A DNA stretch of 64,000 bases from Sphingobacterium sp. GTDB lineage: Bacteria > Bacteroidota > Bacteroidia > Sphingobacteriales > Sphingobacteriaceae. Below, piece by piece: positions 37,109 to 44,191 of the stretch (its first letter is position 1; the number at the start of each line of letters is the position of its first letter). The notes below the pieces were generated by a model. That model was not told the DNA's origin. It worked only from the letters and a program-made list of their open reading frames with translations, and did not search any database. A program made the translations under genes and the position numbers. The stretch lies in assembly GCA_031286695.1 (NCBI GenBank), contig JAITTY010000010.1, forward strand, positions 62,001 to 126,000, read 5' to 3'.

Positions 37109-37136
37109 CCTAATGAAAGCCTAATAAAAGCCTAAT
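37109..37136 (+). promoter_or_regulatory. Three CCTAAT direct repeats spaced 11 bp: likely OmpR/PhoB-type binding site
   Basis: CCTAAT occurs at 37109-37114, 37120-37125 and 37131-37136, each 11 bp apart; the first two are followed by GAAAG and AAAAG. A weaker TTTAAC lies 11 bp further upstream. Tandem half sites at 11-bp spacing are the usual target of OmpR/PhoB-family regulators, and such a regulator is encoded at 38575-39279. The sites lie in the 130-bp divergent region between the GH29 fucosidase and the kinase genes. Confidence 0.6.
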
Positions 37137-37175
37137 GGGTACCTTGGATCGATAAATAGATGTTATTTTTAAACC

Positions 37176-38594
37176 ATGAACAGCGCCAGTCGAAATATAT
37201 ATCCCTGGGCATTTGGCACCAGCTTCCTGATCTTGACCCTGTTGATCGGTTTTTTGATCTTCAATACATATAAGCTTGAAGATAAAAATTACCAGATCGG
37301 ACAGCTCAGTCTGATTCAGAATGCCTATGGCGCTGCCGTAATGGATGATAAGATATTCCCCGGTGGTAATACGATATTCCAGACTTCATTGGTGCCATGT
37401 CTTTCGATCTGGTATGAAAAGGAGCATATTGGTGCCTTAGATACTTCTGAATTTGCACATCAATGTATGGAACCTTTTCTCAAGCGCTTACGGCAAGAGC
37501 AATCACTGGATAGCATCTTTCAGCAGATCGTAAAGCAAGAGCACCTTGACAAAGGTCTCGTCTATCTATTCCATTTTGATAAATTGGAAGTTTACGATGC
37601 TGGTACTAATGTTTGGAGGGTATTTTATGAAACGGCTAGCGATAATCCTGCTGGGACCATAAGCGGTAGACTTGAAAATCCGGGGGTAAACAATCGGGTA
37701 TTTGAACTATCGGTGAGTGATAAAAATACACGTCCCTATCGGTTTACCTATAGTCTATATGTAGATTATGAGAATCGGGGCTGGCGGATTGCCCAACAGA
37801 TGGCGCCCGTATTTTTGCTGTCTTTGGCTTGTATTGCGGTCATTGTGCTGCTTAGTTACCGGACTTATAAAAATTGGATCAGCCAGCGTAAGCTTGCCGA
37901 TCTCAAAACAAGTTTTCTGAACCATATGCGCCATGAATTCAATACGCCGCTGACGACAATCCTGATCAGTGCACACAGCCTGATTGATCGTGAAACCAAC
38001 AAAGATGAGCGGGAAGTGGTGCAGCTGGGGCTAGTCGTAGAGCGGCAGGCAAAGCGGCTTAAGGCTTATTTTGAACAGGTCATGGGATCTGTTGCCTTAC
38101 AGGAGCGGCAACCAAAAGTCATGCAGCTTCCGCTGAACCAGCTGACACAGCAGCTGCTGGATGAGCTCCGCTTGCGCTATCAAGATGAAATTGAAATCCG
38201 ATACGAAGCGCTATTGTCTGACGTGGAAATGAAACTAGACGAAGATTATTATTTTTCGATCTTAGATAACCTGGTGTCCAATGCCATCAAATTTAATCCT
38301 AGTGATCAAAAAACTATTTGGTTTAGCTGGCAGTTGACACAAGACCAATATTGTCTCAAAGTAGCAGATAATGGATCTGGTATAGCTCCCAATGAACGTT
38401 CTAAAGTATTTACAGCATTTTATCGGGGAAAATTATCGGGCGATAAACCCGGGCTTGGATTAGGTTTGTATTACATTAAATCCTGTTTGGATCGCTTGGG
38501 CTGGACAATTCATATCGAAGAGAAGCCAAGTGCTGGGACGATTTTTTATATTTACATGGGCAACGCAGCATTCAATGACAAAAGACAAGATTGA
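37176..38594 (+). CDS. Membrane sensor histidine kinase
   Basis: 472 residues. Two membrane segments, at about 11-30 and 213-231, enclose a periplasmic sensor domain of about 180 residues with no recognised fold. The kinase core follows: H-box around His253 in HMRHEFNTPLTTI, N-box in LDNLVSNAIKFNPSD near 368, G1 in VADNGSGIAPNERSKVF near 405, G2 in KPGLGLGLYYIK near 425. The response-regulator gene overlaps its 3' end by 20 bp, so the pair is translationally coupled. The stimulus is unknown; the adjacent fucosidase suggests a sugar or envelope signal. Confidence 0.93.
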   Translation: MNSASRNIYPWAFGTSFLILTLLIGFLIFNTYKLEDKNYQIGQLSLIQNAYGAAVMDDKIFPGGNTIFQTSLVPCLSIWYEKEHIGALDTSEFAHQCMEPFLKRLRQEQSLDSIFQQIVKQEHLDKGLVYLFHFDKLEVYDAGTNVWRVFYETASDNPAGTISGRLENPGVNNRVFELSVSDKNTRPYRFTYSLYVDYENRGWRIAQQMAPVFLLSLACIAVIVLLSYRTYKNWISQRKLADLKTSFLNHMRHEFNTPLTTILISAHSLIDRETNKDEREVVQLGLVVERQAKRLKAYFEQVMGSVALQERQPKVMQLPLNQLTQQLLDELRLRYQDEIEIRYEALLSDVEMKLDEDYYFSILDNLVSNAIKFNPSDQKTIWFSWQLTQDQYCLKVADNGSGIAPNERSKVFTAFYRGKLSGDKPGLGLGLYYIKSCLDRLGWTIHIEEKPSAGTIFYIYMGNAAFNDKRQD

Positions 38595-39279
38595 TATTCT
38601 TTTGATCGAAGACGAACCCGATCTGGGAGAGGTTTTTTCGCGCTATTTGCGCTACAAAGGATTTACGGTGCATTGGGAAAGTACCGCTGAAGGTGGCTGG
38701 GAAAATTTTCAGCGCGTTTCTGTCAAACTCCTAATCATCGATATCCAGCTGCCCGATGGTAGCGGTTTTGATCTTGCACAACGGATGATTGCTAGCAATC
38801 CGGGACAGCCTGTTTTCTTTTTGACAGCACTTCATGAACGTAATTCTCGATTAAAGGGGCTTTCTTTAGGCGCTGTTGATTATATCGCCAAACCTTTCGA
38901 TATGGACGAAATATTGCTCAAGATCCGCAATCTATTGAAGGTGGCATCCGTTTCCGACAAAGATGCTCTTTTTCATGTAGAATTACAGATCGGCAACCTG
39001 CGGCTCAATATGGAAAGGTTTACGCTGGACAATGGACTGCAACAGGTGCAAAAACTCACTGTCAGGGAAGCAGAACTATTGCATTTTTTGATTCTGCATA
39101 AAAATATGTTGGTCAGCAAAAAAGATCTGCTCTTGCAATTTTGGGGCAATACAGATTTCTTCAATGGCAAGAGTTTGGAAGTTTTTATCTCTAGGCTTCG
39201 CAAATTGTTGCAAATGGATCGTAAAGTCCACATCGAAAGTATCTATGGAGCGGGTTATATATTACATGAACATAGCTAA
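38575..39279 (+). CDS. OmpR-family response regulator
   Basis: 234 residues from the ATG at 38575, which overlaps the kinase gene by 20 bp. The frame is open upstream to 38530 but that start would not fit a receiver domain. The receiver has the acidic pocket in LLIEDEPD, the phospho-acceptor Asp56 in LLIIDIQLPDGSG, Thr in FFLTALH and Lys in YIAKPFD. The winged-helix output domain lies at about 130-230 (QKLTVREAELLHFLILHKNML, GKSLEVFISRLRKLL, IYGAGYIL). The 11-bp-spaced CCTAAT array upstream of the kinase gene is its likely site. Confidence 0.94.
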   Translation: MTKDKIDILLIEDEPDLGEVFSRYLRYKGFTVHWESTAEGGWENFQRVSVKLLIIDIQLPDGSGFDLAQRMIASNPGQPVFFLTALHERNSRLKGLSLGAVDYIAKPFDMDEILLKIRNLLKVASVSDKDALFHVELQIGNLRLNMERFTLDNGLQQVQKLTVREAELLHFLILHKNMLVSKKDLLLQFWGNTDFFNGKSLEVFISRLRKLLQMDRKVHIESIYGAGYILHEHS

Positions 39280-39305
39280 TTCCTTTTTACAAGAAAAACA
39301 ACACA

Positions 39306-39890
39306 ATGATATACGAAAATATTCTAAAAAATGTGTCTAAGTGCATTACCTTGACCGCAGAAGAGATCGAGCAGTTCACGGGCATATTAACGATAAAAAA
39401 GGTTCCCAAGAAAACCATGTTATTGGAAGAAGGGGAGGTCTGCCAGTTTGAAGGTTACCTGCAAAAAGGCTGTGTGCGGATCTACTACCTCGACGAAAAT
39501 GGCTTTGAAGTTACCTTAGCCTTTGCGGTCGAAGACTGGTGGATCAGTGATATTGCATCTTTTCATTATCATACGCCTTCGAGCCTCTATATGGAGACAT
39601 TGGAAGATAGTGAATTTTTAATGCTGACACCAGATACCAAGGAGAGACTGCTGGAGACAATTCCAAAATTTGAACGTGTATTTCGTATGCTGGTTCAGCG
39701 CCGGCTCGCTGTTTTGCAAAATAGGTTGATCCATACGATGGCCAAACCGGCGGCGGATCGATACCTCGAATTTATCGAGCTTTATCCGACGATATCCCAG
39801 CGAGTGCCACAGTATTATATTGCTTCTTATTTGGGCGTTTCGCCGGAATTTGTCAGTATTATACGAAAGCGGCTTGCGGCAAAAAAATAG
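39306..39890 (+). CDS. Crp/Fnr-family regulator (cyclic-nucleotide-binding domain)
   Basis: 194 residues. The cNMP-binding domain spans about 25-120 (KKVPKKTMLLEEGEVCQFEGYLQKGCVRIYY), with the phosphate-cassette region changed, so ligand binding is not certain. The C-terminal helix-turn-helix is short (YYIASYLGVSPEFVSIIRKRL), the common Bacteroidota form. It starts 26 bp after the response regulator and may be in the same operon. Targets unknown. Confidence 0.9.
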   Translation: MIYENILKNVSKCITLTAEEIEQFTGILTIKKVPKKTMLLEEGEVCQFEGYLQKGCVRIYYLDENGFEVTLAFAVEDWWISDIASFHYHTPSSLYMETLEDSEFLMLTPDTKERLLETIPKFERVFRMLVQRRLAVLQNRLIHTMAKPAADRYLEFIELYPTISQRVPQYYIASYLGVSPEFVSIIRKRLAAKK

Positions 39891-40101
39891 CAGCATGTGT
39901 TGTCAGTGGCTCAATAACCTCGGATGTAGTTTTAAATGCTTAAGGATTGGGCTATTTTTATGGTTGAGCTTTTGAGGATATATAAATTGAGCTTCTCGGC
40001 AAATGGATTATCTAAAAGGTATGGGATATTTGCTACCTTTAGGCTGGGACTGGTTTGGGATATCGGTACCAATGATCGCTGGGATGTTTAAAGAAATAAT
40101 A

Positions 40102-40917
40102 ATGAGCATAGAAGAGAAAGATTTCGGGAAGGCTTTTTTGTATTCCTGTTATGTTGAAAAAGCATTTGGCCACGAACAGTTCATTCCAGAGCACGTGGTA
40201 TTTTTTCAGCTGTCGGGAGAGACGCATCTCGACCATCAGAAGGGAAAACTGATTGCCACCGAGGGGCAGCTTGTTGTGGCACGTAGAAACCAATTGGCTA
40301 AAGCTTTCAAGCATCCGGCAGCTAATAATGTTTACAAATCTGTTTCCGTTTTGTTGCAAGCGGATCGCCTGAAGCAATATGCGATGGATCATCACCTTGG
40401 CTCGGATAAAAAGTACACGGGGGACTCCAATGTCGTGCTGGAAAGCAACCTGTTTATCAAAAGTTATTTCGAATCATTGACTCCTTATGCCGAGGCCGCC
40501 GAGCGAGTGAGTCCGCAGATGGAACAGATCAAAATCTATGAATTGATTACCTTACTATTGGAGAGTTATCCGCAGTTGAAAGATCTGTTGTTTGACTTTT
40601 CAGAACCACATAAGATAGATCTGGAGCAGTTTATGGTCAGAAACTATCGGTACAATGTGCCCCTTGAAAACTTTGCGAAACTGACCGGCCGTAGCTTAGC
40701 GAGTTTTAAGCGTGATTTTGAAAAGATATTTCAGACATCACCCCGAAAGTGGCTGCAGGAAAAACGTCTTTCGGAGGCCTATTATCTGATTGAAAATAAG
40801 CGTCAAAAACCTTCTGATTTTTATCTTGATCTCGGTTTCGAAAACCTTTCTCATTTTTATGCTTCTTTCAAGGAGAAGTTTGGGATTACGCCGGCGACGA
40901 TCAATTCGGTTGCTTAG
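40102..40917 (+). CDS. AraC-family transcriptional regulator
   Basis: 271 residues from the ATG at 40102, preceded by AAAGAAATAATA; the frame extends upstream to 40003. The N-terminal sensor (about 1-150; CYVEKAFGHEQFIPEHVVFFQLSGE) is cupin-like. The C-terminal helix-turn-helix spans about 180-270, with NFAKLTGRSLASFKRDFEKIFQTSPRKWLQEKRL and DLGFENLSHFYASFKEKFGITPA, the ExsA-like type. It converges on the metallo-hydrolase gene (2 bp between stops), whose upstream region has 22-bp-spaced direct repeats, the sort of site AraC proteins bind. Confidence 0.9.
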   Translation: MSIEEKDFGKAFLYSCYVEKAFGHEQFIPEHVVFFQLSGETHLDHQKGKLIATEGQLVVARRNQLAKAFKHPAANNVYKSVSVLLQADRLKQYAMDHHLGSDKKYTGDSNVVLESNLFIKSYFESLTPYAEAAERVSPQMEQIKIYELITLLLESYPQLKDLLFDFSEPHKIDLEQFMVRNYRYNVPLENFAKLTGRSLASFKRDFEKIFQTSPRKWLQEKRLSEAYYLIENKRQKPSDFYLDLGFENLSHFYASFKEKFGITPATINSVA

Positions 40918-40919
40918 AG

Positions 40920-42050
40920 CTATTTCCGCCACCAATAGCTAGGTCCTGTGGGGGCTTGATCAAGGCTGATGACCTGGCCGATCATTGGAGTAAGCAAAGG
41001 CTGCTGTTGTTTTGTGGCTTCCGCGGAAATGCGCTCCAAGGGTTCGTTCCAAGCATGATTGGCAAGTACAAACTTGGATGAATGGACGGGAAACAGCAAG
41101 GTGGCTTTGAGGTCATGTGCTGCTTGGACAACCTCTTCTGGCATCATGTGAATATTTTTCCAGCTGAGGTCATATTGGCCATTTTCCAATATGGCGAGAT
41201 CAAAGGGACCCAATTGACTGCCGATTTCTTTGAAATGGCTATCGTAGCCGCTATCACCTCCCAAATAGAGTTTTAGGGAAGGTGTCTGGAGGACATAGGA
41301 GGCCCATAATGTATTAGCGGTAAAGATGCTACGGCCCGAGAAATGTCGTGCCGGGGTGACCGTTACCTGAAAGCCGTTGCCTAGATCGACCTGATCCCAC
41401 CAGTCTTTTTCGATGATCTGTTCGGGACGATATCCCCAATATTCGAGGTGGGAGCCAACACCAAGACCAACAATGACTTTTCCAACCCGGGGCTGTAAAG
41501 CCTTTAGTGTTTTGTAATCCATGTGATCGTAATGATCGTGTGATATAAATAGAAAGTCTATCTGCGGCAGGTCATCCGCCGTAGAGACATCAGCCCCTTT
41601 AAAAGCCTTTACACTGCCCGGTATAGGAGAGGCGCTGCCACTAAATACGGGATCGACGAGGATGTTCTTGCCATCTAAACGAAGGAAATAGGAGGAGTGG
41701 CCAAACCAAACAAGTCCATTAGACTGGCTGAGTAGTTTTGCCCAGTCGATGTTCATCGTAGATATAGCGTGTCTGGGACTTGTTTCGTTCGATCGCTTAA
41801 AAAAATAATCGTATAGGGCAACCGTCCATGGTTGTGTTAACTGTGGTGTAGGGCTCATATTGCGAAATTTACCGTCCTTAAACTGCTTGGATAGCTGAAT
41901 ACGCTGAAGTCTTTCGCCTGAAGGTCTTCTGCCAAATTGTGGATGCATCATATATAGTCCGATGAAAGCGATGAGAACAGTCAGTCCTAAGATTGTTTTT
42001 TTCAAAAACCGAAGCCACTTATTGCTGTTGTTTCTTGTTGTCATCTGCAT
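40920..42050 (-). CDS. MBL-fold metallo-hydrolase, NAPE-PLD/UlaG-like
   Basis: 376 residues. An N-terminal membrane segment lies at about 14-32 (TILGLTVLIAFIGLYMM). The metallo-beta-lactamase motif is FISHDHYDHMDYKT near 175, with further ligands in TPARHFSGRS (about 237), GGDSGYDSHF (about 268) and FPVHSSKFVLANHAW (about 320). The closest look-alikes are N-acyl-phosphatidylethanolamine phospholipase D-type and UlaG-type hydrolases; the substrate is not settled by sequence. Anchored in the inner membrane with the enzyme outside or periplasmic. Single gene. Confidence 0.88.
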   Translation of the reverse strand: MQMTTRNNSNKWLRFLKKTILGLTVLIAFIGLYMMHPQFGRRPSGERLQRIQLSKQFKDGKFRNMSPTPQLTQPWTVALYDYFFKRSNETSPRHAISTMNIDWAKLLSQSNGLVWFGHSSYFLRLDGKNILVDPVFSGSASPIPGSVKAFKGADVSTADDLPQIDFLFISHDHYDHMDYKTLKALQPRVGKVIVGLGVGSHLEYWGYRPEQIIEKDWWDQVDLGNGFQVTVTPARHFSGRSIFTANTLWASYVLQTPSLKLYLGGDSGYDSHFKEIGSQLGPFDLAILENGQYDLSWKNIHMMPEEVVQAAHDLKATLLFPVHSSKFVLANHAWNEPLERISAEATKQQQPLLTPMIGQVISLDQAPTGPSYWWRK

Positions 42051-42100
42051 TGTTGTATGGCAACAAAGATAGGGCTCAAAAGGAGACTGCTTTTTTGCCG

Positions 42101-42131
42101 ATGGCTCAGTTTTATGTGCTGTATGGCTCAG
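42101..42131. promoter_or_regulatory. Direct repeat ATGGCTCAG, 22-bp period
   Basis: ATGGCTCAG at 42101-42109 and 42123-42131, start to start 22 bp. A third GGCTCA core lies at 42073-42078. The pair is 51-81 bp upstream of the MBL-fold gene start (42050, minus strand). AraC-family proteins often bind direct repeats about 21 bp apart, and the AraC-type gene at 40102-40917 is the nearest such regulator. Role inferred. Confidence 0.5.
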
Positions 42132-42176
42132 ATATTCGTGTGTATTCCCATGATTTCCGCTGTTAAAAGAGAAACC

Positions 42177-42197
42177 TATAGGATCGAGTATCCTATA
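42177..42197. promoter_or_regulatory. Inverted repeat TATAGGAT / ATCCTATA
   Basis: 8-bp arms (42177-42184 and 42190-42197) with a 5-bp spacer CGAGT, a 21-bp operator-like palindrome between the MBL-fold gene and the sigma gene. No T-run follows, so a terminator is unlikely. Confidence 0.4.
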
Positions 42198-42380
42198 AAT
42201 TGTGTTTATTTTTGTAATTTTTACGGTTAAAGTCTGTTTTTGCTGAAATATTTCTTGAAATTTTAGGCTGAATTCTTTTTTCTTGAAAGTTGTTGTATGT
42301 TTAGGTAAGAATAGATAAAGCGATACGGATGCCTTGTAAATAAAATCTATTAATTTAGTAGATTATAATGAGGCAATTTG

Positions 42381-42388
42381 TATATTTG
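42381..42388 (+). promoter_or_regulatory. Candidate -7 promoter element for the sigma gene
   Basis: TATATTTG matches the Bacteroidota -7 consensus TAnnTTTG and lies 41 bp upstream of the sigma gene ATG at 42429, leaving a leader of about 33 nt. No clear -33 TTG is present at the usual distance, so the match is partial. Confidence 0.35.
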
Positions 42389-42428
42389 ACCAGTTTCACA
42401 ATGACCTAACTTTAAAAATACTGCAGAT

Positions 42429-42992
42429 ATGGAGCTAGCAGATTTAGAAAAGCATTGGCTTATCTCTTTGCAAAAGGGTGATAGACATGTTTTTGCGGAT
42501 ATTTATGAATTTTATTGGAAAAGACTGTTGGGTATTGCCTTTAATTTAACTAAAGACAAGCAGGCAGCTGAGGAGATTGTACAGGAAGTATTTGTCTCGT
42601 TATGGAAAAGACGTGAGGAGCTTGTTATAAAATCCCTGTCGCACTATCTAGCGACTGCTGTTAAATTTGCAACGTTTAAGGCATTGCAGCGGACTAGACG
42701 ACATGCGGAGATTTTGATGAACAGTATCGTCTCTGATCCCCTCTATCAGCCGGATCAAAATACAATCGATGCCCGTTTCTTACAGGAATATCTTCATGAT
42801 ATCGTCGAAACATTACCAGACCGCTGCAAGCTGGTCTTCCAGCTTAGCCGCGAAGAACATTTTTCCAATCGTGAAATAGCATCAGAACTCCAAATTTCTG
42901 AAAAGGCGGTAGAAGCCAATATTACCCGCGCGCTAAAAGTGCTTCGCGTTCAATTGCGCAAGGTGGGTTTTATCTTTATATTTTTTATTTAA
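42429..42992 (+). CDS. ECF-type RNA polymerase sigma factor
   Basis: 187 residues. Region 2 lies at about 14-80 (ADIYEFYWKRLLGIAFNL, AAEEIVQEVFVSLWKRR). Region 4 lies at about 115-170, with ETLPDRCKLVFQLSREEHFSNREIASELQISEKAVEANITRALKVL. A hydrophobic tail (VGFIFIFFI) follows, as in FecI-like factors. The FecR gene follows after a short gap and the STN-type SusC after that, so this sigma should respond to the ligand of the locus. Confidence 0.94.
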   Translation: MELADLEKHWLISLQKGDRHVFADIYEFYWKRLLGIAFNLTKDKQAAEEIVQEVFVSLWKRREELVIKSLSHYLATAVKFATFKALQRTRRHAEILMNSIVSDPLYQPDQNTIDARFLQEYLHDIVETLPDRCKLVFQLSREEHFSNREIASELQISEKAVEANITRALKVLRVQLRKVGFIFIFFI

Positions 42993-43045
42993 AAAAAAAC
43001 AATTTGAATATAGGGGTACCCATGGTCATGTGGTACTATCATATA

Positions 43046-44017
43046 ATGGACGATTTCATGGACAATAATAATTTGCATCAACTCATCGATAAATACCTTC
43101 AGGGAACCATTTCTGCAGAAGAAAAGGAGCATTTGTTGCTTTGGTATCGTCAGCAACGGGATCAGGAGGGCATCTGGGAGCTGGAACCCGGAGAAACAGA
43201 GCCAGAGGTTGGCGCAAGAATGAAAGCTAATATTTGGAAAAATATGGAAGCTGCTCCAGTACGTAAGCGGCTTTATTGGCCTTATGCTGCTGTAGCTGCA
43301 ACACTGGCATTAGCTTCTTTCCTTGTTTTTATGCGAAATAAATCCGTTCAGCCTGAACAGCAGGTTGTGTTTTCCAAATCGGAAGGAACAGCGAATCGAT
43401 TTGTCCTTTTGCCGGATAGCTCACGTGTCATCTTGCGGGCAGGGAGCAAACTAAGTTACCCCATTACTTTCGATAAAGAAACACGTGAAGTAAGTTTGGA
43501 AGGGGAGGCCTATTTTGATATTACACATAAAGACAGACAGCCTTTTATTATTCATACCGGGGATATTAAAACCACCGTGCTGGGTACGGCATTTACTATC
43601 CGGCATCCACTTGGCAGTAAACAGATTGAAGTGTTGGTCGAACGTGGCAAAGTACGAGTGGAAGATGAAAAACAGGTTTTTGCCACATTGGTTGCAGACC
43701 AGAAAATTGATGTCAGGGAATCGCAGTCCAAACCTACAGTTGAAACAATAAATACGGCGTCCGCACTGACCTGGAAAAAACAGGATATGGCTTTTGATGC
43801 GGTGGCCTTTGGCGATTTAGCCAAAAATCTGGAAAAACGCTATGCTGTGAAAGTACATTTTAGTAATCCGGCTCTTGAAAATTGCCCTGTTAGCGGAAAA
43901 TTTAGAGGCAGCGAAACGATTGAGGAGGTATTATTAAATATCTGCGCCACACGGAATGCAGCTTATCATAAGACTGCGGATGGGGTTTATGAAATACAGG
44001 GGACAGGATGCCCTTGA
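43046..44017 (+). CDS. FecR-family anti-sigma factor
   Basis: 323 residues from the ATG at 43046; the frame also has an ATG at 43004, but the extension (MNIGVPMVMWYYH) does not look like FecR, whose start should be near DNNNLHQLIDKYL. One membrane segment lies at about 76-93 (WPYAAVAATLALASFLVFM). The periplasmic FecR part has LLPDSSRVILRAGSKLSYP and GEAYFDITHKDRQPF. The C-terminal STN-like domain ends in the YEIQGTGCP tail. It links the STN domain of the SusC product to the sigma factor encoded upstream. Confidence 0.92.
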   Translation: MDDFMDNNNLHQLIDKYLQGTISAEEKEHLLLWYRQQRDQEGIWELEPGETEPEVGARMKANIWKNMEAAPVRKRLYWPYAAVAATLALASFLVFMRNKSVQPEQQVVFSKSEGTANRFVLLPDSSRVILRAGSKLSYPITFDKETREVSLEGEAYFDITHKDRQPFIIHTGDIKTTVLGTAFTIRHPLGSKQIEVLVERGKVRVEDEKQVFATLVADQKIDVRESQSKPTVETINTASALTWKKQDMAFDAVAFGDLAKNLEKRYAVKVHFSNPALENCPVSGKFRGSETIEEVLLNICATRNAAYHKTADGVYEIQGTGCP

Positions 44018-44071
44018 AAAGGCACGCGAAAATAAAAAACTAACATACCTTAACTTAACGATCAACACCTA

Positions 44072-44145
44072 ATGAAAACGAAAAAACAGACTTAACAGCA
44101 AGTGATATAGTAAAAACTCCCTGGCCGTAGGAAGCAAACAGGGAG
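44072..44145 (+). other. SusC leader with short frame and hairpin
   Basis: The 174-bp gap before the SusC gene holds a 7-codon frame at 44072-44095 (MKTKKQT then stop) and a hairpin with arms CTCCCTG (44117-44123) and CAGGGAG (44139-44145), loop of 15. There is no T-run behind the hairpin. It may be a leader structure or a stability element; whether the short frame is translated is unknown. Confidence 0.3.
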
Positions 44146-44191
44146 CTGAGCTTATTCGATTATTGTCAAACAATTAAACCCAATACAAATA

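Larger units (their letters stand above)
42051..42428. promoter_or_regulatory. Divergent intergenic region between MBL-fold gene and sigma gene
   Basis: 378 bp without a credible gene. Toward the MBL-fold gene it carries ATGGCTCAG direct repeats and a TATAGGAT inverted repeat, each listed separately. Toward the sigma gene it has a promoter-like TATATTTG at 42381. I see nothing else structured in it. Confidence 0.5.
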
